Source: Casuarius casuarius (taxonomy: Eukaryota; Chordata; Aves; Casuariiformes; Casuariidae). Taken from it: 64,000 nucleotides of DNA. The notes under the pieces are model-generated. The model was not told where the DNA came from and did not search any database. It was given only the letters and a program-made list of their open reading frames with translations. The position numbers and the translations under genes were made by a program. Numbering within the stretch: the first letter of the stretch is position 1; each line of letters opens with the position of its first letter. The DNA is taken from assembly GCA_003342895.1 (NCBI GenBank), contig PTFA01000274.1:280110-344109 (forward strand), written 5' to 3'. Positions 28,201-41,015 of this stretch are shown one piece after another.

Positions 28201-30230
28201 TACAAGTTGTACAGACAGGCAATTCACTGGGGCAGAGACGGCCTATAAGCATATATAGCNTCTGGAATATGGGGTCAAATTCTGCAGCACTTCTAAAATG
28301 CTACACCGCAATAAATATAAATTGTTATGTGAGGCAAAAATGGGAGGAAAATCACAATCAGACTTCTCATGGATAAAGTGGCGNTTTTTTTGCTAGAAAA
28401 TTTAATATAGCCTTGTAAAACAGGAGGAGGGAAACAGCACTTCAAACTGCCTTTTAAAAAGATAAAAATGGACAGCAATAGAGCAGCAGCAGCCTTTTCT
28501 AAGGATCCTTACCGTAAAGAAATCTGGCAAGTTCAAGGACCTTTCTTGAAGAAATCAGCTGCAACTCAGAGGTAGGTAAGAAGAGAGGCCAAATAAAAGA
28601 AGGGGGGAAGGGAGTAAAGAAATGCTTCAAGGTGACAAAACATCAAATGGACGAAGAAGTGGAAATGAAAAATCAGAACTGACTCATTGGAAAGGAGACA
28701 GGTGGCAAGCTTCTAACAGCTCTCTGTTTGATATTCATGCTGTTGTCTGATTCAAAGATGATGATGAAATCATCCCAAGCAAATGCTTTTAAAAGGAAAC
28801 AAAGCAGACCTTACATCCACATAATTAGCAATCAACACAAGGAGAGAAGAAAAATATTTAAGCGCCTACCTAAACGAAAAAGAATATTGCAGCTTACTGA
28901 AACAAAGNCACAGCCTGATGCACAGGGAAAACCAGCCATAAACACTGGCTTTCAATGAGATCACAATATATAAATACTGATTCAGTAAAAATAAACAGAA
29001 AAAAAAGCTGATTTTTTCTTTTTTCTGTTTTTGAAAGTCCTGCAAAGACTCCAGAGTTCAAAGACAAATTGTGCGTGTTACCTTTTACTACCATATCCAT
29101 ACATAGCCAACACATGCAACAACATATACTTTGCTCTTCTATAAGCACAGCTACTCATGAGTGGGGCATTTTTGGNAATAGTTACCTCACTTGAATCATT
29201 GCTGTCATAGAAAAAACATGACGTAACNCTTTTCTATTTTGGAGGGGAATGATGGTCTTGTAGGTACACTGTTTTTGTGGTTTCAATTTCCAACACTTCC
29301 AGAGCCTTCCTAACTGTATAAAGTCAAGTCCTTATAGCCAGCCTGTCACAGGTGTTCAGAACATGAATCNTCCAGTGAGAAGTCTAAGAAATAATCCTTT
29401 CTGAAAATCTACCCCTAAATTCATCTGATACTCATTGAATAAAACACTTAAACACAAACTTAACCAATCATCAAATCGACATTTGAAACAAAGGGTTCAA
29501 TCTCTAATGCAAATAGTAAAGATGATGGTATTGCATTTGAGATCTTTCTATCGCAAGCTTAACATGTATGTATGTCATCAATTGTATATGATAATCATGA
29601 AACTTGCATCTTAGCATTCACCTTCATGAGGCTAAGCAATTGTCTATTTTTAGGCACTTGAAGAAATGGATTAATACAGAGAAATACAGAGCACTTGCAT
29701 TTCCCAGAAGAGTTAGTCTTGCTCTGATATATGCAGTAGCTGGACTGGAGCTCAGTGAGATTATATGTGGATTCAGATGCATCATATGAAACATCTAGTC
29801 AAAGATATGCAGAAGTCACTTAAGATCTTTGATGTACATGTAGTCTTTGCATTAGTGTAAGTATTTAGTCAGCCGGAATTCTCATTTCCGATCCCATCTC
29901 TCTCTGCCTAGATAACTTGGAGCCATCGCTGTAAACAAAGTTTTACTGGTATGAAGGTGCCTCACAGCAGTAGAGTTTAACACTCTTCCATACAGGAATA
30001 AGCTATAATAAGACGTGTCTGATTCTACACTAAGGAGTGAGGTAGTAAGTTTTTAACTGCATTAAAATTAATTAAAACCATGCAAATCTTGTGTTTAAAA
30101 GCACCTGAAAGATTCAGAATGTCCAAAATGATACCTCTGGAACGGAGCTGACTTTTTAAAATGCCAGACTGGGAACTGGGTAACAGATGGGGTCCAAAGC
30201 CTCAGTTTCATATCTCACTCTCAAATATGA
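25246..30230. other. Non-coding flank or intron, no gene seen
   Basis: Unique sequence with no recognisable exon, RNA gene or repeat family. Open frames are under 90 codons and several contain N. Confidence 0.65.
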
Positions 30231-30660
30231 ACGCTTTAAAAATAATGTCTTTTTCACTGATTGTTTCAACCCAGTTTACCTACAGCAGTTAATTGCTGTT
30301 TAAATGAAGCAGACATTCGTTTTGTTTTTTATTCATTTTATGACTACAACTCACTTTGGTATGTTTTTATCCAGCATGCATTTATAAATAGTTTATATAC
30401 AGTGAATAAATATTTAATATATGGTTTAAGAAACTATCAATTATAATTCCCATATAGTCGTACAATCTGCTTATAACCACACGTAGCCTCCTATTTATGT
30501 GGTTATATCGTGTTTTGAAATTCATCAATAATTAACTAGTACTTGTTAAACCACAAAACGCATCCTTAATATAGCAATAAATTAGTCACAGTGTGTATTA
30601 AGTCTGAAATATGGCTAACCCGTACGTTACCTTATCTGCCTGTCCAGGGGAGATTCAAAA
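30231..30660. other. Strongly AT-rich block, possible conserved element
   Basis: Very AT-rich but not simple repeat, with many ATTA, TAATTA and TTATAA words, and no coding frame. It could be a matrix-attachment-type segment, a homeodomain-bound element or nothing. Only an alignment could decide. Confidence 0.2.
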
Positions 30661-31045
30661 TACCATACCAACAACTGAGTGTTGTAAAAATAAATATATA
30701 TAAAAAATAAAAGGGAGGGCTTTTTTTAGTCGAAAAGTATTTTCCTCCCCTCCCCGCCACTTTTTGGTCTGTAAACGTTTTGCTTGCAAGTCTTAAACAT
30801 TTACAACGAGACAGTGAAAACTTTGTAATTCTGGCCCTAAGCTGCTATGAAACTCTTCTCATGTGACAAAGACCTTTGTTTTAGAAATACAGTATGTTAA
30901 CTAAGCGATATATTACATGTAAACAAAAGAATTAAAACCCAGTATGATTCTCAACAGAGTTGTAGTNCTAAACAAAGCTTATCAGACAGTAGCATATGGA
31001 TAAAGCAAAGGCTTGAGCATTTAATTGGACAGACAAAAAAATAAC

Positions 31046-31113
31046 CTGACTCCCGCAGAACTCTAATTAAAAAAAAAAAAAAAAAAAGGGGGGNCTGACT
31101 CCCGCAGAACTCT

Positions 31114-31140
<27 letters not shown>
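31046..31140. repeat. Duplicated 49-bp unit with A-run and G-run
   Basis: CTGACTCCCGCAGAACTCTAA occurs at 31046 and again at 31095. Each copy is followed by about 20 A and then a G-run, with an undetermined base at the junction (31094). Either a recent tandem duplication or an assembly join error caused by the homopolymers. Confidence 0.85.
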
Positions 31141-31144
<4 letters not shown>

Positions 31145-33536
31145 GGAGTGGAGGAAGAAAGGAGTCCTTAAATTAATTACTTCAGGGAAGTCAGGATCAA
31201 ATTCTCCTTTGTTATTATCAAGCTTTCAAGAATCTTGGAAGATTGGTAAGACCCAAACTGAGTGTATTACATGCTGTATCACGTTGCAGGTAGGATTTAG
31301 AGCTTTTGTTGGCCAAGAAACCTTGATTTAACTGAATAGGAATTCAGCAGTGTAATTTAAAGTATGTCACCGAAAAAACATATTCCTGCATTAATGTAAC
31401 TTCACATCCTCGATAATAAGCANGCAACAGAACTTAAACATTGCCCCAGTTATGCTATGAAGAAATACGGTTTAGAGACTGAAGAACTAGACAGGAAACC
31501 TACTGGTTTCAGTTCTTAATGTAATGCACTTTAAAAACCAGTCTTCAATTCACTTATCCTCTCAGTTTTCAACCTTTAAAGTAGAGAGAAAACTTTTTGC
31601 CCACATCACACGGAGAGCTTTTTGAAAATATCACTCAAAATTATTTCCTATCACAACATTCTATAAGAATTTTGGAAATAAATGCTAGTAAAATGATGAA
31701 AATAATAATGATGAAAAGCAATGTTGTATGTTCTGAACATATGAAGCTGGCCCTGGTATTTGATGCACCTACATATTTTGCACTCCCACAAATACCTGTA
31801 TGCAAAACAGCATGCTTTGCACATCTACAGGAGGAAAAGTACCTGACCTTCCAGCAAAATAGTTGCCAGGTTTGTAACACATTTGCTTAGAAGCTCAAAG
31901 GATAAAAAACCCACAAATATATCATTGCACATTAGTCATTTTAACAGGTGACAAAAAACCTGTACCTAAATAATGAATTACTTCCACATAAGGTATTAAG
32001 AAATGTATATGAAATGGTATTAAGAAATTTACATTTTTATTACTATAGGCCAGAAGAACTATCAAGAAGCTTCTAGACAATCTTGCTATTGAAACTGTTG
32101 TAGGAAGAACTAAGGGAACAAATGAAAAAATAACTCCATTTGTAAGCAGACAAGAGTCTATTTTACTACGTATTTACCAGCTGACCCACAAAGGCTATTC
32201 GAATCTCGGAACATTGGTGAAGTCTCTACACTCCTCTCACTACTACCTACTCACAATCTTCCCTTCGTTTTCAATTAATTTTGGTATGGCTGTTCTCATT
32301 TTCAAAATCCTGACCTGGACACCCTGTGGTCTGTCCTATGGTCACTACCGCCACCTTCTCCAAGTACAGATTTTGCCTCCTTACTTCCTTTGCTTACGAC
32401 ACTTTCTCACAAGTAAGCATTCATGCTGCATCCCAGCATCGCCAAAGCCTCCAGACAACATTATCTCCTTAAATTACAATGTAATACAGCTGTGGTTGTA
32501 ACCCAATGACACCCTTTTTGCTGCTTCCTACAGACTTGTATGAATTACAGTGAACCTCGCTTTGTTTTCTGCCTTGTTTTGCCCATCTATGCAGGAAGTT
32601 CTACTGTGCCCATCACCTGAACATTTGATTGCTAGATCAATATTTGAAGGCCACAGCAATATTTGTGAAGTCATTAAGCTTCTTTCTCTCTTAAGAAGGT
32701 TCTTTATGTGCAAAATAATAAACCTCAATGTCAGATTTGTCACCCTGACAAACTGTTTGCCTTAAATAATTGCGTTTATTACGCTCCTGCTCTTAAATGA
32801 GACATTCGGAATAGCTGTATATTTAAGTCGCAAATCAACCTTCTACTTTCTGTTTTGCTGCTTTTTGTTAAGACACACATACACGCACCAGTATATATAT
32901 CATAAAATAGCTCCCACTGTTAATACTCCCTTTTAACCACAGTGTTAAGATTTGTCAGTGGTGCTTTCAAAGCTTGGGTCTGTGCCTCTACTAATCAGCC
33001 CCCAGAAGGGCTCTCTGTGCTTGAGAAAGGTGCTTTAACAGAAAGCAGCACTATTTGACTGAGCCTGCTTTTAACATCCATCTTTCTTTCCTTTACTTTA
33101 CTTTCTAAATGTTGGCCTGCTGTCAAAGTTGCTGCTGAGCCACTGGTGCCAGCGGAAATGGACTGCTGCTATTGTAGCAGCCCTCTGTGCAGAGACTGCA
33201 GAGGGCACGGTTTGCAGAGGCAAAACCTCCACAGAAGGGCATGGGCCGTGGACAGCGCTGCAACCTGACACAGNACCTACTCAGGGGAAGTGGAAGAAGA
33301 CGACAACAACTGCTTATCAGTAAAAACAAGAGCATTCGTAAAAATAAAAAGTACTGGGAGGATTTGAAGAGAAAGAGAAATAAACTGCACCAAATCCAAG
33401 CTGAAATTCAGTACCAGAAAACTAACGCACCTGAAATAATAATCTGGCTGCTAACAGCAAAGGCATTGTCATTAAATGAATAGGAAATAGTGCAACACAC
33501 ATAAAAATAATACCTTAATTTATAAACCAGAGTTGC

Positions 33537-33539
<3 letters not shown>
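31141..33539. other. Non-coding flank or intron, no gene seen
   Basis: Contains a small direct repeat (GGTATTAAGAAAT, near 31992 and 32015). Frames of up to about 98 codons at 31597-31890, 32214-32501 and 33187-33483 have no recognisable domain; the last is a basic, slightly GC-rich segment. Confidence 0.65.
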
Positions 33540-33602
<63 letters not shown>

Positions 33603-33639
33603 TGTGTGTGTGTGCGCGTGTGTGTGTGTACGCGCGCGC

Positions 33640-33672
<33 letters not shown>

Positions 33673-33678
33673 CATATA
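33540..33678. repeat. Long TG microsatellite with CG interruptions
   Basis: About 120 bases of TG repeat are interrupted by CG and a short CGCGCGCG run, ending in TATATATA. It is the longest simple repeat in the window and strongly alternating purine-pyrimidine. The 99-codon minus-strand frame across it (His-Thr repeats) is an artefact. Confidence 0.97.
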
Positions 33679-34565
33679 AATGAACAGAAATAAAGCTTCA
33701 ATTCCACTGAGCTGAATTCAATTGTATGCTACTAATTTTGCTTCACATTTAATCAGGATTTATGCCATTCACAAGCATATATATTTTTTTAGATACCAGG
33801 CAAGACTACAACTGTTCTGTGAAACCACCATTGAAAGAAGGGAGTTAACACTTGCTAGGAGTGAAGAGAAATCATATCCATTTGTTTAGCTGACACATGT
33901 TTTTAAAGGGAATAATTTTTCTTCTTTCAAATCTTAGATATGTCTGATTAGTGATGATCTAACATGCTGTTGTATCTAAAGGACAGGCTGTAGGTCCTTT
34001 CAGATAAGGTTTTATTTTATAGCAGTGTTCTGTGCCTATCGGGTATCTTCCAAAGCAGGACCTTGTCCAGGAATAGGAATCCCAAGTACTGCTGTAATAA
34101 AAAGAGGAAGAAAAAAGTCAGAAGGTCTAACTCCTACCTTTGGCAGCCTGACTGACATTGTCACCGACCTTTAACTGAAAAAAGTATTTTCTATTCACAA
34201 ATGAAAGCATCTATAGGAAGTATCAATTCACAATGAAATTCTGCAGGTAAGTATTAAAAAACAGTGTAATCTCCTGGGTTAGGAATGTGGTTGGCTTGTT
34301 ATTTTTTTTTCTGAAAACAATTATCACAAACAATTTTGCAGATTCAAGTTTAAAGGAGTTAAAAAGGAAAAAAGAGTGAGATTTCTGGAAAAAAGCATTC
34401 AAAAAAACTGTCTTTTTGTTGCTCTGCAATATTTTCCTCCCATCTCTATTGTCCAGGGTACAACCTGCAAATAACCTCATGATAAAAATTTAAGAAAATA
34501 AAACTTAAAATAGATTTCTCAGCTTTTATACAGACCTAACAGTACCTAGAAAGAGAACATAAACC

Positions 34566-34695
34566 TTATTATTCCCATTTTAGAGATGGAGAAACAGAAG
34601 CATGGGAAACCTGAACTGATATGCCCAAAATTAAACAGCAGTCCCATGGTAAAGCTGCAATGAAACTCAGTATGGGCAAATTCAGGGCCTTACCT
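34566..34695 (-). repeat. MIR/CORE-SINE-like element
   Basis: TTATTATTCCCATTTTAGAGATGGAGAAAC is the inverse of the MIR-type '...CATCTGTAAAATGGG.ATAATAA' block. ATATGCCCAAAATTAAACAGCAG follows where 'CTTGCCCAAGGTCACACAGC' is expected. Length and order fit a diverged SINE. Family assignment is from memory. Confidence 0.6.
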
Positions 34696-35429
34696 ATTGT
34701 AAAAAGAAAAAGAAGAATCACATCCTCTTTTTGCAGTGCTTTGGTAGTGAAGCAGAGAAGAGGAAACCCAATGCCCAATGTATAACTGCTGACCTCTGTT
34801 CCATCCCTCGACTTTCTGCAAAGCGTAGCTAAGGCTGCATCTGTGTGCGACAAGACCCTCTTCCACCTCTGCTCGCTTCCCTTCCCCCACTCCTTTCAAT
34901 CGCTCTGTTGCATTCTGCTGTCACAATAACCAATTATTTGATTAAGGTTTAAATGGTCAGTAGATTCGCACTATGGCAATCCGTTTTAATCGTTGACTTC
35001 CCAGCGAACAAGAACCTGCTCAAAAACTGACTGCACTTCCAACTATCAGCTGACTTAGATGAGTGGGTGACCTATAGGATGGATACTTGGTATACTTTTG
35101 CTAAAATACACCTACTGGCTCCAGCCGATGAAGGGAGGTTATGAACTGTATCAATGGCTTCAGCTTCCAGAAGATGAAAACTGCCTGCTTCCCCTGTTTT
35201 AAATGGTAAGACATTATGATCAACCCTGTAGGGAACACTGTGGGAGCTGCACAAGAGTAAAGTTCCCAAGAATTAAGCCACTAAGTAGAATATATACACT
35301 CAGCTGGATACAACCCCACAGAGATATAAGTAAATAATCTGATGAATCATGCAAATTTTTTATCTGCAGCTCTTCAAAAGTAGAGGAATGGTTAAGAAAT
35401 ATATAAAGTAACAGCAAATCCTAGCAGGA

Positions 35430-35510
35430 TTTTAGCACACTCAGCTCCCACTGATAAACCACCAGGACTTGGAGGTGCTCAGTATCTCCTTTCACCTAGT
35501 CCCCAAACTG
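35430..35510. repeat. Possible old sauropsid repeat fragment
   Basis: CTCAGCTCCCACTGAT...GGAGGTGCTCAGTATCTC resembles the 'CTCAGCTCCCATTGA...GGGTGCTCAGCACCT' segment common in turtle and crocodilian interspersed repeats. Short and diverged. Confidence 0.4.
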
Positions 35511-38500
35511 CTTTTTTTCTGAACACCTAAAACNGAGAGAGTAACAGTGTCTTAACACCACCACGGTAAACGAATGAAAACATTTTAAAAAGTTAAAAGA
35601 TGCCCAAATAAGCTGGGTGGTAAGTCCTACTTTCCGAAGCAAGACAAGAAGATACCACTGAGAAGTATCACACAATATTTAACCACAGACTTTGGGCAAT
35701 GCCAAGAGCTAGGTAAAAGGTGGAAGAAGTGTGTTTTAAGGAGAGAACAGCGTGACGAATTGAGACAAGGAGAAAGATCTGGACATAATGAACAGATCGG
35801 GAGTGTTGCAAGAAGATTTTAAATGGAGCTTGATCCTGCATGGCATTTCTGGTTATTCTTGACGCCTGAAATAACTTGAGAGCTGAGCCGGTTCCAGTAA
35901 ACATTTTGGTCATTACCACACTCTTCCGGCATCAGCTTTGAATATATCTTCAGGAGTTTATCATGCCAACTTTATAATGGGAGAAAGAAAACCGGTACAA
36001 TTCCTGGACTCCTGGGCTCGTTAATTATTTTTCATTAATTACCTATAACCGGAACATTTATTACTTCTGTAAAACAAGGCAGACTTGGGATCATTGATAA
36101 ATGCCTTCAATCCATCCTCAGCTCAATTACTGAAATGATGTATTTAGAGATGTTCTTGATTATACTTATTCTAGAATGATATATATCCTACAAGAACATG
36201 GTTTTTTTATGGATGCATAGCTAACTGAACAAATCATTAGCAATCATATGCCCATCGTAACAATTAATCAAAATCAAAACAACAAAATTCTATATAGCCT
36301 AAGCTACCAACCTACCACATTTGAAAAAAAGAACCTTTTCTTTAGGCTGTTTTAAAACTAGCAAGCAAAAAAGGCCCAACTTTAGAGTTTTACAGCACAT
36401 ATACAGTAACTTGCTAAAATATGTAGAATAATAAAGGAAACAGAACTTTTAGAATTCACACTAATCTTAAAATGCAGTAAGATAATATTGAGCTTTATTT
36501 ACAAACAGGTACTTTCGCATACACAAATCTTTCAGTGATCCACAAAGCTAGAGCAAGCTTAATACATACTGCTCTGGTGATGCACCTTAACTGGTGTTTC
36601 AAAGGATGATAAACTACTACCATCTTTAATGTCACTACCTTGGGGTTGATATCATTATTTCATTGAAATGAATGAGACTTTGTCAGCAACTTCAATCTAA
36701 CTGATAATAGGTCTCCATTTTTCTACACTAGCTATAAACAGACAGGAATAGATGGTCCCTGCATGGAAAACCAATGGAAAATTCCAACACCAAGTAATGC
36801 AGGATCATGAGTTAGAGACCAGGAGCTGTAGACCTATGAAAAGGAGAGAGATGCTGCAAAATTGATTACTTCAGCAATTTGGATAAAAATGTATTTTCTA
36901 TAACCATTCAAGTAAAATGTAAATTTCTTGAAAGTTAGGAGTGAGGAAATTTCAGTATGCAAGCATCCACATATTTTGGTGTGTTTTTGTTTGTAACCTC
37001 ACTTTGCTGGGATGAATATCGAACTCAGACACCCTGAGCCACACACTGCTGTGCTCTAAATATCAGAAACTTCTTCCTCTCAGATTAGCTTAATCTCATA
37101 GTGGAGAGTGAAATATTTTAACAGCTGAACAATTTATTTCTCAACTGTGAAGGTTATTAACCTTGGGAACAAAGTATCTAGGGAAGTGGAGCTTTCTCTC
37201 TAACCTGAAGTCTTCAAATCATGATTGGCTGACTTTTGGGAGGTACTTTTTAGTCAAAAGAAGCTACTGGTCTTATAAGCAAAGCAACTTCGTGAAGTTC
37301 TGTGGCCACTGATATACAGGAAAGCAAAACAGATGGCTAAAAGCCTTTTCTAGCCTTTAAAATTTTTGATGTGTATCAGGGTAAAACATCCCCCTTCTTC
37401 AATCTTCATTAGACATGAGGAGTAGTGAAATATATTATGTTGTGCATGCCTTTTAGTTAAAACCTATGTTGAAATTCATTGAATCAATGTTAATTCTAGT
37501 CCCCTGTCTATTATAGAAAAACNAAGTCTGGACCTTGTTCTCAAAGGCTAATATAAAAAATGTTTGGGAGCTAATAATAAATAGAAAAAGGTTAATCGGT
37601 TCTTTAGACTTTGGAAGCTTCAGGCACACTGGGACTTCTTATATATTCAACAAATAAAGGACAACAAAGAAAATAGCATAGATTTTGTTTTCAAAGAAAA
37701 ATTTCTACTAATTCAAAATTGCCAGTAGGTTGCTGCCTTGTCTGGTTTGAACAATTTGTGTTCCAACTGCAAAAACACAAGAGCTGCCTTCATTTCCCCA
37801 TTTCACTTTGCATGTGACATTGATGCGGCTTTTTAAACTAGAGCCTAACATATGATTTAGAGGCTTTGGGAAAGAAAATGATAATGCTATGGGGGGAAAA
37901 AATGGATTAGAAATTTACATTAAAATCATGCAATTTCACTGCACTGCAGAAAACTACCAGGGACAAGGGAGCACCTAAGTAGCTGTAAGTCTCTAATGCA
38001 TCTGAATATAGTATAGACATTTTAAAAGAACTGAATAGGCATGTGCTAATACCATGCCAAGGCAAAGCAGACCACTTCAGACAGGCTCTCATACTAGGAA
38101 CAAAATGGACTCAGTATGAGTCTCTTAGGGCTCCAGACAATACTTTTTTTTTCTCTATTATGCTACAGGAGTAGCTAAAATCCCAACCCCATTCTGTTAG
38201 CCACTGTGTATGGAGAGAGTGAAAGGCAATCCTCCCCAACTGACCCTCAGTCTAAGTACATGGGATGGGCAAAGACTGGAAGAAGACAGGAGAAATTTCA
38301 AGGATTTGAGGATTGGTTTCAATGTGACCTTGCTCTCATTTTTCCCTTGACTATTTGACAGTTTGCAACGAAAAAATCTACCCCAGTCCAGACAATAAAT
38401 TAACAGCAGAGTTTAGAATGGCACCTATATCTTGGCTTCCAGCCGTAGCTGACTGGGAGATCACCCTGCTTTCCAAATCCACAAAGGGGAAGGGACATCC

Positions 38501-39195
38501 TCCAGGCATGCAAAAAAGGGTTGAGCTTCTTGTGTAGACACTCTCTTCTACACATTCCTGAATCTTATTTAACTCTGAATTGCACTCGTCTGTATAACAA
38601 ACCCCTGTACTCAACTGCTCAGTTTCTTTGTACGAGTGGGAGAGCTAGAAGGGTCCAGGGTATCAGACTAAGGTCTAGCCTTAGCTTCTTCCATGAACTA
38701 GAGCTGAAAGCAGAGTAAGTTTCAGTGTGCAGACCTACATTAAAGGAGAGCAAACGCTTTTGTGGGTTACGTATAATGCAAGCCCAAGGATGTTCCCACT
38801 AACATCATTTCTACCTCATTCTCACACGTTTTGGAAAGAGATCTGCTTTGAAACTAGTTAGATCAAAAGCCGAGTAGATAGCTTTGTACAAATTCCTGGT
38901 CAACTACAGTACTTGTAGTACTTCTCTATCTTAATAATATGGATGAAAACATATGCTGTTCGTTTCCAAATTATTTGTAATTATCCTTAATAAGTTGTTC
39001 TGTTTTTAGCCAACTACAGTAGAGAAATTACGTTTCTTCTCAGGTGAAGGCCTACCATGTGGGAGTGATAAAGGAAAATTATGTTAGGAACACAGAAACA
39101 TCTACTTCCACAAAATCTTTGATGAGGCAAGACATTATACATCGAACCAAAATTTTGACTAAAATCTCTTACTTTTAGGACTTACTCTTTATATG

Positions 39196-39221
39196 TGTGC
39201 GTGTGTGTACACACACACACA
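39196..39221. repeat. TG/CA self-complementary microsatellite
   Basis: TG repeats switch to CA repeats at GTAC, giving 13-bp inverted arms with a single mismatch. It could extrude as a cruciform. Confidence 0.9.
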
Positions 39222-40867
39222 GACACTGAACACCTGTGCTGACTTTTAGTCCTCCCTAATACACATTCTGTTAAATTAAAAAGATAAAGATGACCCAGAA
39301 AAATCATTTTCCTCATCTTCGCCTAATGTGAAAAGTATATGGTAATTGCCTAGCCTTAAGAATGACACTGCCAATTATTTCAGGACAATCAAATAATAGT
39401 TGAGAAATGGAGTCTGAATAGGAAGGACAGTGTCAGATGTACAGTTTAAACAATAGTGGTTTTGCTTGTCATTCATACCAAAGTACTGCAGAAGAGGGGG
39501 AAAAAGAACTATTTATACTCTGTCAGTCTCAAGAAACCACAGTTATGATGATTTAATTAACACGTGGAGAGGCTTCAGGCAACCATATTGTTCTAAGTTT
39601 TAAAAAGCAGCACACTTCAGGACCAAGATGATTTAGAATGTTAACAAAGGCTAGTTGAACCCAGGCAGAAATTTGATGGCCTTGTTAGTTCCTTTTAAAA
39701 AATCCATCAAGGCACAAAGATAATCCAAATGGATGTGTTAGTAAAAGATGAGAGCAGTGAAGAATCATCTGAGGTTTCAGAGGCCATCACACAGAAGAAG
39801 AAGCTGACTTCTAATGAGAACTCAGTTTGAAAATGAGCAAAAAGACACAACTCAAGCCTATTCATCAAAGACATTGTATGCATCTGAAAAGTTTGAAAAA
39901 AAATGGAGTTAGGATAAATTAGAGAGCAAGGCACTAGGAGTGAGACTGACCTTCCCAAGGAGACCTTGTATCTGGTGACAAATAGGTCTTTCTCTGGCCC
40001 GCTGCCCAGGAATGAATTTTATCCTGTGCACAGTCCAGTCACAGAACATGTGATGGCCTTTTTACTACATNTGATTGAGAGTTGGAGTCATCCAATAAAT
40101 AGAGTATTGTCAAAGTTTTCTTAAAACCTGTAGCCCAGTCCTCACTAGTCAACTCATCTCCTGTAAACAAACTGCTCTTCATGTCTGTTTCCTCTTTCTA
40201 TGCCCTGTTTAGATTATCCACCACGTCCTATTATTCCTGGCACGGACTGAATCCTACAGTATTTTCATACAGCGATTGAACTCGGAGATGTCAACTGCTA
40301 CTCAAACACAAATAGTGATAATAATAGTACTACCACAACTACATTGAGCTTATCTCTTTTTTCAACTTTGTATTGCATGCTTTTTTATTGCATTAAAATA
40401 TAAGTAACATAGAGGAGAATCCTACTTTTTCCACACAAAAGACAACATCTGTCAGTGTACTTGTTTACTAGGAAAAGTAGAATTTACACCGAACAAAAAT
40501 AACGAACCTTTTGCTATAAACCAGGTTCTTTCATTTTCTCTTATATAACCAAAAACTGAAGACCAAGATTGTCTTTTTACAGTGTGTACTTGTATCTGTA
40601 CACAATAAGAAGCACTGCAAACACGTTATTTTGAATATACTGAAAAATCTTTGTACGCTAGGTAATTTCTTTGCTCTGCCTTTTGCAATGAAGGACATGC
40701 CACATTCCCATAATAAATTTAATATACAGTGACTCTTAAAAACTTTCTAATTTTTCTCCTGATATAACAATTTTGCATTGAAGCTGAAATGTTCAGATGG
40801 AAAGCTGAACACCCTTATATTACAAAAGAACTTACAAATTTTAGTAACACCTACTAAAGCAAATCTT

Positions 40868-41015
40868 GATCTGTGGAAAGAGATCTACATTCTGGTCAGC
40901 AACTTGGGACAAGCTCCTCATTTCTCTGCCCCAGCTTCCCGTTTTTGAAAAACAGAATAATGTTACTTACCTAATGTGTTTTGAGATCTACAGATTAAAA
41001 CATACTATGCAAAAA
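40868..41015 (+). repeat. MIR-like / LINE-tail repeat
   Basis: The order ACTTGGGACAAGCTCCTCATTTC, TGCCCCAGCTTCCC, AATAATGTTACTTACCT, then GTTTTGAGATCTACAGAT fits an old repeat of the type '...TTGGGCAAGTCAC... CTCAGTTTCCC... AATAATACTACCT... CTTTGAGATCTACTGAT'. Diverged but in consistent order over about 150 bases. Confidence 0.6.

Noticed and set aside
33408..33707. 99-codon minus-strand His/Thr-rich frame
   Set aside because: It is the translation of the TG microsatellite.
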